A DNA stretch of 64,000 nt from Bog-756 sp963713625 (GTDB lineage: Bacteria; Actinomycetota; Acidimicrobiia; Acidimicrobiales; RAAP-2). Location: positions 806,001-870,000 of the forward strand of contig CAVQMN010000004.1 of NCBI GenBank assembly GCA_963713625.1, given 5' to 3'. Numbering within the stretch: position 1 is the stretch's first letter; the number at the start of each line of letters is the position of its first letter. Made by a program: the position numbers and the translations under genes. This document shows, in pieces, positions 7,737 to 15,819 of the stretch. The notes beneath the pieces were generated by a model that made no database searches, was not told the origin of the DNA, and was given only the letters and a program-made list of their open reading frames with translations.

Positions 7737-8798
7737 ACCGGCTTCGGATGCTTCACCCACGTACGCGCCCTCCGGGCCGCCGGTTTCGACGTGCCCGCCC
7801 TGGTGGGCCGCGACCCGGTCAAGACGGAGGCCCGGGCCCGGATGTTCGGGATCCCCCGCGCCCTCACCTCGGTGGACGAGGCCCTGGATCTCACCGGCGT
7901 CGACGCGGTGACCGTGGCCACGCCACCGCACACCCACGCCGACATCGCCCTGGCCGCCATCGCCGCCGGCAAGCACGTACTCTGCGAAAAGCCCTTCGCC
8001 CGTGACGCCGGAGAAGGACGCACGGTGCTCGCCGCGGCCGAAGCCGCCGGGGTCGTCCACCTGCTCGGGTGTGAGTTCCGGTGGGATCCCGGACAGGCGA
8101 CACTGGCCCGGGCCGTGACCGCCGGCCAGGTGGGCGAGCCGAAGATGGCCACCTTCATCCTCCACGTTCCGCTGCTGGCCGATCCCGCGGCCGAGGTACC
8201 CGAGTGGTGGGGCGACGACAGGCAGGGCGGAGGTTGGCTCGGGGCCCACGGCTCCCAGGTGATCGACCAGATCCGGGTGACCCTCGGTGAGTTCGACTCG
8301 GTCTGCGCATCCCTGCCCCATGTGGCCCGGCGGAGCATGACCGCCGAGGATGCCTTCGTCGTCCACTTCCGCATGGAGTCGGGCGCGGTGGGCACGTTGC
8401 AGAGCACGTCGGGGGACTTCGGTCCTCCCATCGTGATCACCCGGGTGGTCGGATCGGAAGGGACCGCCTGGATCGAAGGCGTGGGCTCCACGGTCAAGGT
8501 GGCCGACCGGTCGGGGTCCCGCACCGTGCCGGTGTCGGACGACCTTCCCACGGGAGCGGGCCCCAGCCTGCCCGACGGACTGGTCACCACCGCCTACGAA
8601 CGGATGATCTCCCACGGGATGGACTTCTCCCCCTACACCCGGCTGGCCGAGATTCTCCGCGGCCGTATCGAAGGCTCGCCCCTGCCTCCGGGGCCTGCCG
8701 CCGCCGACTTCGCCGACGGGGTCCGCCAGATGGCCGTGCTGGACGCCGTCCGGGCCTCGGCGGCCGGAGGGACCTGGGTCGACGTGGAACGACTGTGA
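7713..8798 (+). CDS. Gfo/Idh/MocA-family NAD(P)-dependent oxidoreductase
   Basis: A 361-residue enzyme. The N-terminal Rossmann fold begins AVVVGTGFGCFTHVRALRAAG, followed by VTVATPPHTHADIALAAIAAGKHVLCEKPFA, the family's diagnostic EKP motif with its catalytic Lys. The C-terminal domain is the usual mixed alpha/beta substrate-binding fold (GGGWLGAHGSQVIDQIR, with the conserved Asp and His). It should oxidise or reduce a sugar, inositol or related polyol. It is the last gene of a two-gene unit with the upstream isomerase. Translation probably reaches it by coupling through two mini-frames in the triplicated junction; the third copy is chosen as the start because only it continues into the enzyme. 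Confidence 0.93.
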   Translation: MSGAVVVGTGFGCFTHVRALRAAGFDVPALVGRDPVKTEARARMFGIPRALTSVDEALDLTGVDAVTVATPPHTHADIALAAIAAGKHVLCEKPFARDAGEGRTVLAAAEAAGVVHLLGCEFRWDPGQATLARAVTAGQVGEPKMATFILHVPLLADPAAEVPEWWGDDRQGGGWLGAHGSQVIDQIRVTLGEFDSVCASLPHVARRSMTAEDAFVVHFRMESGAVGTLQSTSGDFGPPIVITRVVGSEGTAWIEGVGSTVKVADRSGSRTVPVSDDLPTGAGPSLPDGLVTTAYERMISHGMDFSPYTRLAEILRGRIEGSPLPPGPAAADFADGVRQMAVLDAVRASAAGGTWVDVERL

Positions 8799-8800
8799 CT

Positions 8801-8820
8801 CCGGGCAGGTGATCGCCCGG
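8801..8820. terminator. Hairpin between convergent genes
   Basis: CCGGGC / GCCCGG arms with an eight-base loop directly follow the oxidoreductase stop and face a convergent gene. There is no T-run. Confidence 0.4.
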
Positions 8821-8840
8821 TGGCCGGGGTCGGCCTCCGG

Positions 8841-11267
8841 TCAGCCCGTCTGGTTTCCCTCGGCCTGATAGGAGCGACAGGGCTCACCCCGCAGGGAGTT
8901 GCACGCCGGCAGGGTCGGTGTGGCCGGCACACCGTTCACCACATTGACCACCAGCGCGGACGGGCTGCGGCCGCCGATGCCGACTGTGGCCCGCTGGCCG
9001 TGGTCCAACGTGTCGAACTCCCACACCGGTCGATCGCCCCCGGGGGCGGAGATCACGACCCGGAGCTCGGTCCCGGGCCGGAAGGTGTGGACGATGGGGT
9101 CGATCGGGATCCGCACCAACGAGTACGAGCTCGATGACAGGTCCTTGGCCTCGGCGGCCGAATAGGTCGGATCGGTGAACAGCGCGGTGGAGTCCGGTTT
9201 GTCCACCTGGTTCGTGCTCCGCAGGAACCCCGATGTGATGTACTCCTCCTGGGCCGTCGAAGGCCGCACTTCGGTGATGGTGGCCTGGAAATCCTCCACC
9301 GGCACCGATGCCTTGACCCAGAGGTCGAGCGTGGCCGGACCCACGATGGTGGTGGCCGTCTGGAACGGGGCGGTCTGGAATCCGACGCCATCGGCGGCCG
9401 GCACCGGTGTCCAGTCCCAGTCCGGGTCGGCGTCCCACGCGTTCCCACTGGCGGGCAGGCTGGTCCGCGGCCGAGCCCGGGGGTCCAGCGTGAACGAGGT
9501 ACCCGACGCGGTGACCGGCGCCCTCCCGAGCGAACCGTCCGCGCCGAACGACAACGTCCGGACCGACCCCTCCGGTGGCCAGGTGGCGAAGTCCGCGGCA
9601 TAGGTGGACTCGATGGCCCCCGGGCCGGCGGCCCCGGCGCCGTTGTCGAACAGTGCCCGCACCCGCGGCGTCTGGGCCGCGAACTCGGCCTGGGCGACGG
9701 CCAGATCGGGGGCCTGGGTGAACCGGATGGCCGGGAGCGGCGCCTGGTTCGCCCCGTTGGAGGCGAAGCCGGTGAACTTGTCCAAGAAGATGGCGCCGAG
9801 CGGTCCGGGATCGGTGGGCACCTGGCGGGCCACATAGATGTCGAGGAACTCGAGCCAACGGCTGAGGGTCTGGGGATCGGTCGAGTCGATGTGCCCGCCG
9901 TTGACCATGTTGGCGAAGACCGGTGTGGTCTTCGGGAAGGCATCGATCAGGGCCGGCCACTGCGGGCCGGTCTGTTCGTCCTGGAGGGCCCCGGACAAGA
10001 AGACCGGCACGGTGATGTGCCTGGCCCAATCGATCATGGACCGGCGGTCGAACAGTGAGGCCTGGCGCCCGGGGCCGGTGCCCGGCGCCACCATCTTGGG
10101 TCCCACCAGGCTGGCCAGGCTCTCCGATTGGCCATGGAGGGCCTGGTTGCCCAGGCAGGTCGACGAACTGTCTCCGCCGACAGCCGACTCGGCGTCGATC
10201 TCGGCGTAGGTCCAGGGCTGGCCCACGTTCGGGACCGGGGTGGTGGCCAGTCGGACCAGGTGCCCGTCGCGGTAGGAGGCGGCCGGCTTGGCGTCGTCGA
10301 TGCGCTGGGCGATCCAACTGGCCGCGAAGCCGTTGTTGTAGATACCGCCCGGGTAGCCGGTCGAGAAGAGGTCGTCGGTCGGGCTCATCGGGGCGATGGC
10401 GGCCAGTCCGGGGGGATCGGTGCCCGCCGACGGGAGCTGGGAGAGGCCCGAGTAGCTGATGCCGACCATTCCGACCTTGTGGTGGGCCACCCAGGCCTGG
10501 TGGGCCACGATCTCGATGGCGTCGTAGGCGTCGTAGTCGGACGGGTAGCCGAAGAGGTCGAACGAGCCCCCCGAGCAACCGGTTCCCCGCATCTGCAGGC
10601 TGACCGTGGCAAAGCCGGCCACCCGGGCCAGCACCGATCCCACCGCGGTGGCCGAGTCGGGGAGCAGGTTCTTGTTGCCGCAGTCCTTGCACGTGGTGTG
10701 GAGGGCCTCGGAGATGTACCCCGGGATCGGGTCGGTCGGACCGGCCACGTCGTAGCCGGAGTACTCGATCACCGTCGGGCAGGGACTCGTCACCGAGCAC
10801 GTCCCGCCATAGGGGTACCGGACGGTGGCAGCCAGCTTGATGCCGTCCCGCATGGTGATGTAGTTCAGCCCTTCGTGCATGGGCTGGCCGGTGTAGAGGG
10901 ACGAGTCGGTCCCGGGGTTCCGTCCCGGCGTCAGCACGGTGAACGACGCCGTGGTCTGGTCCGTGGTCTGGTCGTCCCACTGGTAACCGCTTCCCGGGGT
11001 GAGGTTCCGGACGATGAGCGAACCGAGCGGATCGGCCGTGTCGGAAGCCCCGGCCGCCGTCACGGTGGCGCCGTTCCTCGTGAGCGTGATGTGGTCACCA
11101 GGTCCGGCACCGGTCAGCCAGGCCTCGTCGATCGAACCGTTCCCCTCGAGCGCCGGACGCTTGGCCGCGGCCGACGAGGTACCCACCGCGGCCAAGCCGA
11201 TGCCCACGCCGGCGGCGGCGACCACGACAGCGACGGCCACCAGCCCGATGCGGTTCCTGGTCTGCAT
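8841..11267 (-). CDS. Secreted X-Pro dipeptidyl-peptidase (S15)/CocE-type hydrolase
   Basis: An 808-residue protein with an N-terminal signal sequence or anchor (RIGLVAVAVVVAAAGVGIGLAA). An alpha/beta-hydrolase domain follows, with the nucleophile elbow GMVGISYSG and likely acid and base in LSGALQDEQTGPQ and MVNGGHIDSTDP. A jelly-roll C-terminal domain typical of the CocE/NonD family covers residues ~500-790 (ATTIVGPATLDLWVKAS, PGTELRVVISAPGGDRP). Members hydrolyse peptides, esters or amides; the substrate here is unknown. Cysteine pairs (TCSVTSPC, CKDC) fit an exported protein. The ATG at 11267 follows GGGGGAG; a longer frame starts 16 codons upstream without a site. It is divergent from the DUF480 gene. 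Confidence 0.87.
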   Translation of the reverse strand: MQTRNRIGLVAVAVVVAAAGVGIGLAAVGTSSAAAKRPALEGNGSIDEAWLTGAGPGDHITLTRNGATVTAAGASDTADPLGSLIVRNLTPGSGYQWDDQTTDQTTASFTVLTPGRNPGTDSSLYTGQPMHEGLNYITMRDGIKLAATVRYPYGGTCSVTSPCPTVIEYSGYDVAGPTDPIPGYISEALHTTCKDCGNKNLLPDSATAVGSVLARVAGFATVSLQMRGTGCSGGSFDLFGYPSDYDAYDAIEIVAHQAWVAHHKVGMVGISYSGLSQLPSAGTDPPGLAAIAPMSPTDDLFSTGYPGGIYNNGFAASWIAQRIDDAKPAASYRDGHLVRLATTPVPNVGQPWTYAEIDAESAVGGDSSSTCLGNQALHGQSESLASLVGPKMVAPGTGPGRQASLFDRRSMIDWARHITVPVFLSGALQDEQTGPQWPALIDAFPKTTPVFANMVNGGHIDSTDPQTLSRWLEFLDIYVARQVPTDPGPLGAIFLDKFTGFASNGANQAPLPAIRFTQAPDLAVAQAEFAAQTPRVRALFDNGAGAAGPGAIESTYAADFATWPPEGSVRTLSFGADGSLGRAPVTASGTSFTLDPRARPRTSLPASGNAWDADPDWDWTPVPAADGVGFQTAPFQTATTIVGPATLDLWVKASVPVEDFQATITEVRPSTAQEEYITSGFLRSTNQVDKPDSTALFTDPTYSAAEAKDLSSSSYSLVRIPIDPIVHTFRPGTELRVVISAPGGDRPVWEFDTLDHGQRATVGIGGRSPSALVVNVVNGVPATPTLPACNSLRGEPCRSYQAEGNQTG

Positions 11268-11394
11268 GGTGTCTCCCCCACTCCCCCGGACCGTCCCCTC
11301 GGACCCGGTCCGCACAGATCATGGCACCCGCTGAAGCCCGGATCTCCCACGGGGTCCCGTCTCCCCGTCCGGAGCAGGGCGGGCCGGCGCTCAG

Positions 11395-11400
11395 TAGGGT
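11395..11400 (+). promoter_or_regulatory. -10 box TAGGGT, leaderless start
   Basis: TAGGGT ends six bases before the GTG of the DUF480 gene, the spacing expected if transcription starts at the start codon. No ribosome-binding site is present. Confidence 0.5.
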
Positions 11401-11406
11401 CTGGTC

Positions 11407-12171
11407 GTGCCGATCACTCCCGAGGCCGGTCGCGTGCTCGGATCCCTGGTGGAGAAGCAGCTGACCACGCCCCAGCAGTACCCGCTGACGGCGAACGCCC
11501 TGACCCTCGCCTGCAACCAGACCACCAACCGCGAGCCGGTGGTGATGATGGACGACGACACCGTGCTGCGCGCCCTCGACGGACTGAAGGAGCGGGAGCC
11601 GCGTCTGGTGCGGTTCGTCCTGCCGTCCCACGGGCGGTCGGTTGTGCGGTACCGGCACGTGCTGGACGAGGTCTACGCACTCGATGTCCCGGCCCTGGCC
11701 CTGTTGGCCCTTCTCCTCCTGCGCGGCGCACAGACACCGGGGGAACTTCGGGCCCGGGCCGGCCGCATGGCGGAGTTCGCCTCGGTGGAGGATGTGCAGC
11801 GGCAGCTCGAAGGTCTGGCCACCCGCCCCGAAATCCTGGTGCGGTTGCTGCCCAGGCGACCCGGCCAGAAAGAGGACCGCTGGCAGCAGCTCCTCGCCGC
11901 TCCGTGGTCGGGCGGCGCCGGCGTGGACCCGGGAGCCGGGGCGGAGGTCGCCCCGGAAACCCGGGCCGACGGGCCGGACCCGGCTTTCGGCGGTGAGCGG
12001 ACCGCGGATGACGGATCTCCCACCGGACCGGGCGCACCGGAGGGGTCGGACGAGGCCCTTTCCCTACGGGGTGAGATCGAGGACCTGCGAGCCGATGTCC
12101 TGGCCCTCCGGGCCTCGGTGGCCGAACTCGGGACCTCGCTCGATGCCCTCCGGCGCAGCCTCGGAGGCTGA
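11407..12171 (+). CDS. DUF480 / YceH-family protein
   Basis: A 254-residue protein whose first ~165 residues match the YceH (DUF480) family: RVLGSLVEKQLTTPQQYPL, LACNQTTNREPV, LRGAQTPGELRARAGRM and LLPRRPGQKEDRWQQL. The fold is two winged-helix units; biochemical function is unestablished. The C-terminal ~90 residues are a disordered acidic linker followed by a short coiled coil (EIEDLRADVLALRASVAELGTSLDALRRSL), a common tail in this family. GTG start, apparently leaderless. It is divergent from the S15-type hydrolase and followed by a hairpin. Confidence 0.9.
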   Translation: MPITPEAGRVLGSLVEKQLTTPQQYPLTANALTLACNQTTNREPVVMMDDDTVLRALDGLKEREPRLVRFVLPSHGRSVVRYRHVLDEVYALDVPALALLALLLLRGAQTPGELRARAGRMAEFASVEDVQRQLEGLATRPEILVRLLPRRPGQKEDRWQQLLAAPWSGGAGVDPGAGAEVAPETRADGPDPAFGGERTADDGSPTGPGAPEGSDEALSLRGEIEDLRADVLALRASVAELGTSLDALRRSLGG

Positions 12172-12291
12172 CCGGGCCACCCGGGAGGAAATATTTTCGA
12201 TTTGTTGTTTGAGGCCGGGTACCGGCGGGAAGACTAGGCGTCAGACAGACCCGTCGACTGGGTTCCCGCCCCTTATTCCGGGTTTGCCACA

Positions 12292-12319
12292 CGCCAGTCC
12301 TTCCCGCCTGGGACTGGCG
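12292..12319. terminator. Strong hairpin downstream of the DUF480 gene
   Basis: CGCCAGTCC / GGACTGGCG arms (9 bp) with a ten-base loop lie in the 292-base gap before the next gene, about 120 bases after the stop. There is no T-run. The same gap holds an AT-rich patch at 12185-12210 that might be promoter DNA. Confidence 0.45.
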
Positions 12320-12463
12320 CGCGCCCACAGGTCAGCGCAGTAGCGTCACGGTATCCGCAGCCGTCCGGGGCCGGCGCGATCCGGCCACCCAGACCGGTCG
12401 GCCATCCCCGGGCCACCACCACGGGCCGCCCCCGGCGAGCATCCGTGACGATTGGAGTGAGGG

Positions 12464-12907
12464 ATGACGAAAAAGGCCGACTTCTCCGACGACGAATGGA
12501 AGCAGGTACTCGAGGGCCCGCCCAGCGCGGGTCTGATCGTGATCACCGCATCCAGGGGCGGGATGTTGCGTGAGACCTGGGCCATGTCGAAGGCCTACGC
12601 CGAAGCCCGCCGGAGCCACGGGGCCAGCGAGCTCCTCGATGACCTGGTGGCGGCCAAGCCGGAGATGGACCACACCAGGTATCACACCCCCGACGAGCTG
12701 CGGCAACACTGCCTGCAGCACATTCGCGACGCGGTGGGCCTGGTCGAGGCCAAGGCGACGGCCGAGGAGCTGACCGGCTACCGGCGGTTCGTGGAGTCCG
12801 TGGCCGACAAGGTGGCGGCGGCCCACAAGGAGGGCGGCAACAGCGTGAGTCCGCCCGAAACCGAAGCCATCCAGCAGATCAAAACGGCGTTGGGCGCAGC
12901 CGAGTAG
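12464..12907 (+). CDS. Conserved hypothetical protein
   Basis: A 147-residue soluble protein with no signal peptide. It starts FSDDEWKQVLEGPPSAGLIVITASRGGMLRETWAMSKAYAEAR and is otherwise helical. The charged pattern and absence of Cys fit a cytosolic oligomer. It resembles uncharacterised actinobacterial proteins opening with the same FSDDEWKxVxEGP phrase (recollection, not a search). The ATG follows GGAGTGAGGG. No function is proposed. Confidence 0.85.
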   Translation: MTKKADFSDDEWKQVLEGPPSAGLIVITASRGGMLRETWAMSKAYAEARRSHGASELLDDLVAAKPEMDHTRYHTPDELRQHCLQHIRDAVGLVEAKATAEELTGYRRFVESVADKVAAAHKEGGNSVSPPETEAIQQIKTALGAAE

Positions 12908-12979
12908 CCCCAGCTGGTGCATCGCCGCCCCGATGGGTGGAAGATACAGGCGGAGGAAGTACCGGTGGCGAGGCGGTGA

Positions 12980-14911
12980 ATGCGCATGTTCCGATCCAGG
13001 CGACGAGTCGCTCCGGCTTCGGTGGCCGGTGCCTCGGTGGTGGCCGCCCTGCTCCTGTCGGCGGCTCCGTCGGGAGCGTGGACGGGAGTCACCGCCACCG
13101 GCGCCGTGGACCCGGCGGTCGTCCACGGCGCGGTCTCACCGACGGCCGGCTGGCCGCTCGGCGGGCTGGGGCCGGTCTTTCCGGGGGGTCGGTCCCCCTC
13201 GGCCGGTCCCCGGATGCCCGCCTGCCCCGACCCGGGCCAGCTGGTGGACCACGGAGGTCCCGTCCAGACCGAGCCCCGGATCTACGTCGATTTCTGGGAC
13301 TGGACGTCCGATCCGGACGGTGAGCGGGCTTATCTCATCCAATTCCTGTCCTCGATCGGTGGAGCACCGTGGCTCTCCACCCTGTCCCAGTACTGCGCGT
13401 CCGACGATCCCCGGTTCGAGGCCCAGTGGCGCGACGTTTCGGCCCGGCCACCCAGGCACCCGAGCGACGCCCAGATCCAAGCCGAAGGGTGGCTGGCCGC
13501 CAGGCATTTCGGCATCGCCGCTCCCTCAGGATCCGCCGACCTGAACGTACAGGTCATCGTGGCCCTGCCACCGGGCGTCTTCCTGCCCCCGGCCGATTCG
13601 GAGGACTGCGCCTATCACGAGCGCCTGGGCAGGGCCCGGGGTGACGCCGGCCCGTTTCCGGTCCTCACCGTGTTGCCTTACCTGCCCGCGAGGCCTTACG
13701 GGACACAGTGCGGCGCCTCGTCGGTCAACGCCGGACCCACCGGCGGCCTCGATGGCGTCAGCATCACCGAGGGCCACGAGCTGGCGGAGTCCATCACCGA
13801 TCCCGAGGCCAACGCCTGGTTCGACGACGAACACCCGCCGGAGGAACTCGCCGACATGTGCGAGGCCGACGATGACTATGACATCGACGCGGCCGGCCAC
13901 ACCTTCGCCGTGCAACAGCTCTGGAGCAATGCCGTCGGCGGCTGCGCGGTGACCGCGTCCGCCCCCGGCCCCCCGACCGCCGTCCGGGCCGTCGGCGTCG
14001 ACACCCACGTCGATGTCTCGTGGTCACCGCCTACTTCTGACGGCGGGACGCCGGTCACGGCGTGGGCCGTGACCGCCACCCCCGGCGCCTCGAGCTGCAC
14101 CGAGTCGGGTCACACCTCCTGTGCGCTTCCCGGGCTGGCCAACGGCACGGCGTACTCGGTCGTGGTCCGGGCCGTCAACGCGGCCGGGACGGGACCCGGT
14201 TCGGCGGAGGTGTCGGCCACCCCTTCGAGTGGCCAGGACTGCTCCTCCGTCGGTCCGTATGCCGACCTCCAGCGCTGCCACCTCTCCTCCGCCCCGCTGG
14301 CCGGGGCCGACCTGACCGGCGCCGATCTGTCCGGCTCCGACCTGGTCGGCGCCGACCTCCACGACACCGATCTACGCGACGCCGATCTGGCCGGTGCCGA
14401 CCTGGACGACGCCATGCTGACCGGGACCGACCTGTTCGGGGCCGACCTGTCGGGGTCGACGCTGGCCGGTGCCATCGTCAGGCAGGGCAACCTCTCGGCT
14501 GTGGACCTGGCCGGTGCCGACCTGTCCCGCCTGCGCATGCAGGGTGTCTCCTCGAGTGGCATCACCGGGACCCCGAGGTTGTTGCCGGTCGACTGGAGCC
14601 TGGTCGGGGGCTATCTCATCGGCCCCGGTGCCAACCTCGACGCAGCTGACCTCTCCTTCGCCGATCTGACCGGGGTCGATCTCACCGGGGCCGATCTCTC
14701 CGACGCCGATCTGATCTCAGCCGACGTCTCCGACGCCGATCTGTCCGGGGCCAACCTCGTCGGGGCCGACGTCTCCGACGCCGACCTGCGGGGGACGGAC
14801 GTATCGGACACCGACCTGGCCGACCTGGCGGGCATGCTCCCCTACACGTTCCTCTGCCTGAGCGGGACCAACACGCGCCACGGCTGGTTCACCTGCGACA
14901 ACGGGCGCTGA
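12980..14911 (+). CDS. Secreted protein: HELAE metal-site-like domain, fibronectin III, pentapeptide repeats
   Basis: A 643-residue exported protein. A signal peptide (residues ~10-33, ending SAAPSGA) precedes a ~300-residue domain with YVDFWDWTSDP and the motif EGHELAESITDPEANAWFDDE, then a Trp- and Asp-rich MCEADDDYDID. HELAE is close to but not identical with the HExxH zinc signature; related secreted proteins share it. A fibronectin type III domain follows (~residues 330-415; PGPPTAVRAVGVDTHVDVSW). After that, ~residues 425-620 are pentapeptide repeats (ADLTGADLSGSDLVGADL...), predicted to form a right-handed quadrilateral beta-helix. Most pentapeptide proteins are cytosolic, so secretion is unusual. 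Role unknown; a cell-surface or extracellular protein is inferred. Confidence 0.8.
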   Translation: MRMFRSRRRVAPASVAGASVVAALLLSAAPSGAWTGVTATGAVDPAVVHGAVSPTAGWPLGGLGPVFPGGRSPSAGPRMPACPDPGQLVDHGGPVQTEPRIYVDFWDWTSDPDGERAYLIQFLSSIGGAPWLSTLSQYCASDDPRFEAQWRDVSARPPRHPSDAQIQAEGWLAARHFGIAAPSGSADLNVQVIVALPPGVFLPPADSEDCAYHERLGRARGDAGPFPVLTVLPYLPARPYGTQCGASSVNAGPTGGLDGVSITEGHELAESITDPEANAWFDDEHPPEELADMCEADDDYDIDAAGHTFAVQQLWSNAVGGCAVTASAPGPPTAVRAVGVDTHVDVSWSPPTSDGGTPVTAWAVTATPGASSCTESGHTSCALPGLANGTAYSVVVRAVNAAGTGPGSAEVSATPSSGQDCSSVGPYADLQRCHLSSAPLAGADLTGADLSGSDLVGADLHDTDLRDADLAGADLDDAMLTGTDLFGADLSGSTLAGAIVRQGNLSAVDLAGADLSRLRMQGVSSSGITGTPRLLPVDWSLVGGYLIGPGANLDAADLSFADLTGVDLTGADLSDADLISADVSDADLSGANLVGADVSDADLRGTDVSDTDLADLAGMLPYTFLCLSGTNTRHGWFTCDNGR

Positions 14912-14925
14912 CGGCTGTCAGCCGT
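14911..14925. terminator. Bidirectional hairpin at convergent gene ends
   Basis: ACGGCTG-T-CAGCCGT is a perfect 7-1-7 inverted repeat spanning the stops of the pentapeptide gene and the convergent ArsR-AHSA1 gene. Confidence 0.45.
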
Positions 14926-15673
14926 TGGCGTACATCAACGAACCGGGAGTGGTCAGCAGCTCGCCCGTCTCGAGCCAGGTCTTCAGGCCGGAGATGATCA
15001 TCGGCCAGCCACCGTAGAGCTCGGGATTGGCCCCTTCGCGCAACTGGTCGTGGGTCACGGTCAGACGACAGGAATCCTCGACCGGCTCGATGTCCCAGGT
15101 GATCCGCGTCGATCCCTCGCTCTTCACGTCGTCACTCCACAGCGCGGTCATGGTCTGGACCAGCCGGCGGGGCGGGTCGGATTCGAGGATCTCGCCCTCC
15201 CCGAGCAGCATGCCGCCGGGGGTGCCCATCTCGTAGCGCGAGCCCGGGGTCCAGTCCGAGGTGATCCGGGCCCCGAACTGGTACTTGCTCCGGATATCGC
15301 CGTCGGTGATGGCCTGCCAGAGGCGCTCAGGTGTCGTACGGATGTAGATCTCGAAGACCTTCTCCATGGGATTCTCCAGTCTCTCTTTGAGGCCGCTGAG
15401 CGCGGTCGCCCAGGGCTCGGCGTACTTGCTGACCCAACGGTCGTGGACGAGCCGGATCGGGACCGGGTTCAGGAAATGGAGCTTTTCGCGCCCCCGTCGC
15501 CTGGTGACCACGAGACCGGCTTCCTCGAGCTGTTTCAGATGCTTCATCACGCCGAAGCGCGACATGTCGAAGCGACCCTCGAGCTCGCCGAGAGTCTGGC
15601 CGTCCCGGCGGAAGAGCTCGTCGAGCAGACTCCTCCGGGTCGGGTCGGCCAGCGCCCTGAATATCTCGTCCAC
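14918..15673 (-). CDS. ArsR-type helix-turn-helix fused to an AHSA1/SRPBCC domain
   Basis: A 251-residue fusion. Residues 1-~95 are an ArsR-family winged helix (IFRALADPTRRSLLDELFRRDGQTLGELEGRFDMSRFGVMKHLKQLEEAGLV). Residues ~100-245 are a START-like AHSA1 domain (KVFEIYIRTTPERLWQAITDGDIRSKY ... GEILESDPPRRLVQTM), a hydrophobic-ligand cavity. In many bacteria these are two adjacent genes; here they are one protein, so ligand binding may directly control DNA binding. The GTG start is leaderless, with a palindrome just upstream that suits autoregulation. Confidence 0.92.
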   Translation of the reverse strand: MDEIFRALADPTRRSLLDELFRRDGQTLGELEGRFDMSRFGVMKHLKQLEEAGLVVTRRRGREKLHFLNPVPIRLVHDRWVSKYAEPWATALSGLKERLENPMEKVFEIYIRTTPERLWQAITDGDIRSKYQFGARITSDWTPGSRYEMGTPGGMLLGEGEILESDPPRRLVQTMTALWSDDVKSEGSTRITWDIEPVEDSCRLTVTHDQLREGANPELYGGWPMIISGLKTWLETGELLTTPGSLMYANG

Positions 15674-15679
15674 CCCGCC

Positions 15680-15702
15680 ATATTAGGTGACCATTTGGTC
15701 AC
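15680..15702 (-). promoter_or_regulatory. Leaderless -10 (TAATAT) with palindromic operator GTGACC-N4-GGTCAC
   Basis: Reading leftward, a perfect 6-4-6 palindrome (15687-15702) abuts TAATAT (15680-15685), which is six bases before the GTG of the ArsR-AHSA1 gene. A dimer on this site would cover the promoter, so autorepression is likely (inference). Confidence 0.6.
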
Positions 15703-15805
15703 ATGTCAACTGGTGACGGGGCCCAGCCGGCGAGCGCCGGGATCCGGGCGACGCCGACGTGGGGGTTGGGTCGGCGGGGCCCATGCCGGCGCCGGCCCGT
15801 GACGG

Positions 15806-15811
15806 TAGAGT
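15806..15811 (+). promoter_or_regulatory. -10 box TAGAGT upstream of the GH31 gene
   Basis: TAGAGT ends eight bases before an in-frame GTG at 15820 and was used to choose that start; no ribosome-binding site is visible for any candidate start. Confidence 0.4.
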
Positions 15812-15819
15812 CCCCGGCT

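Noticed and set aside
13750..13800. Genuine zincin HExxH peptidase site in the pentapeptide protein
   Set aside because: The sequence is HELAE, missing the second His, so only a metal-site-like motif is claimed.
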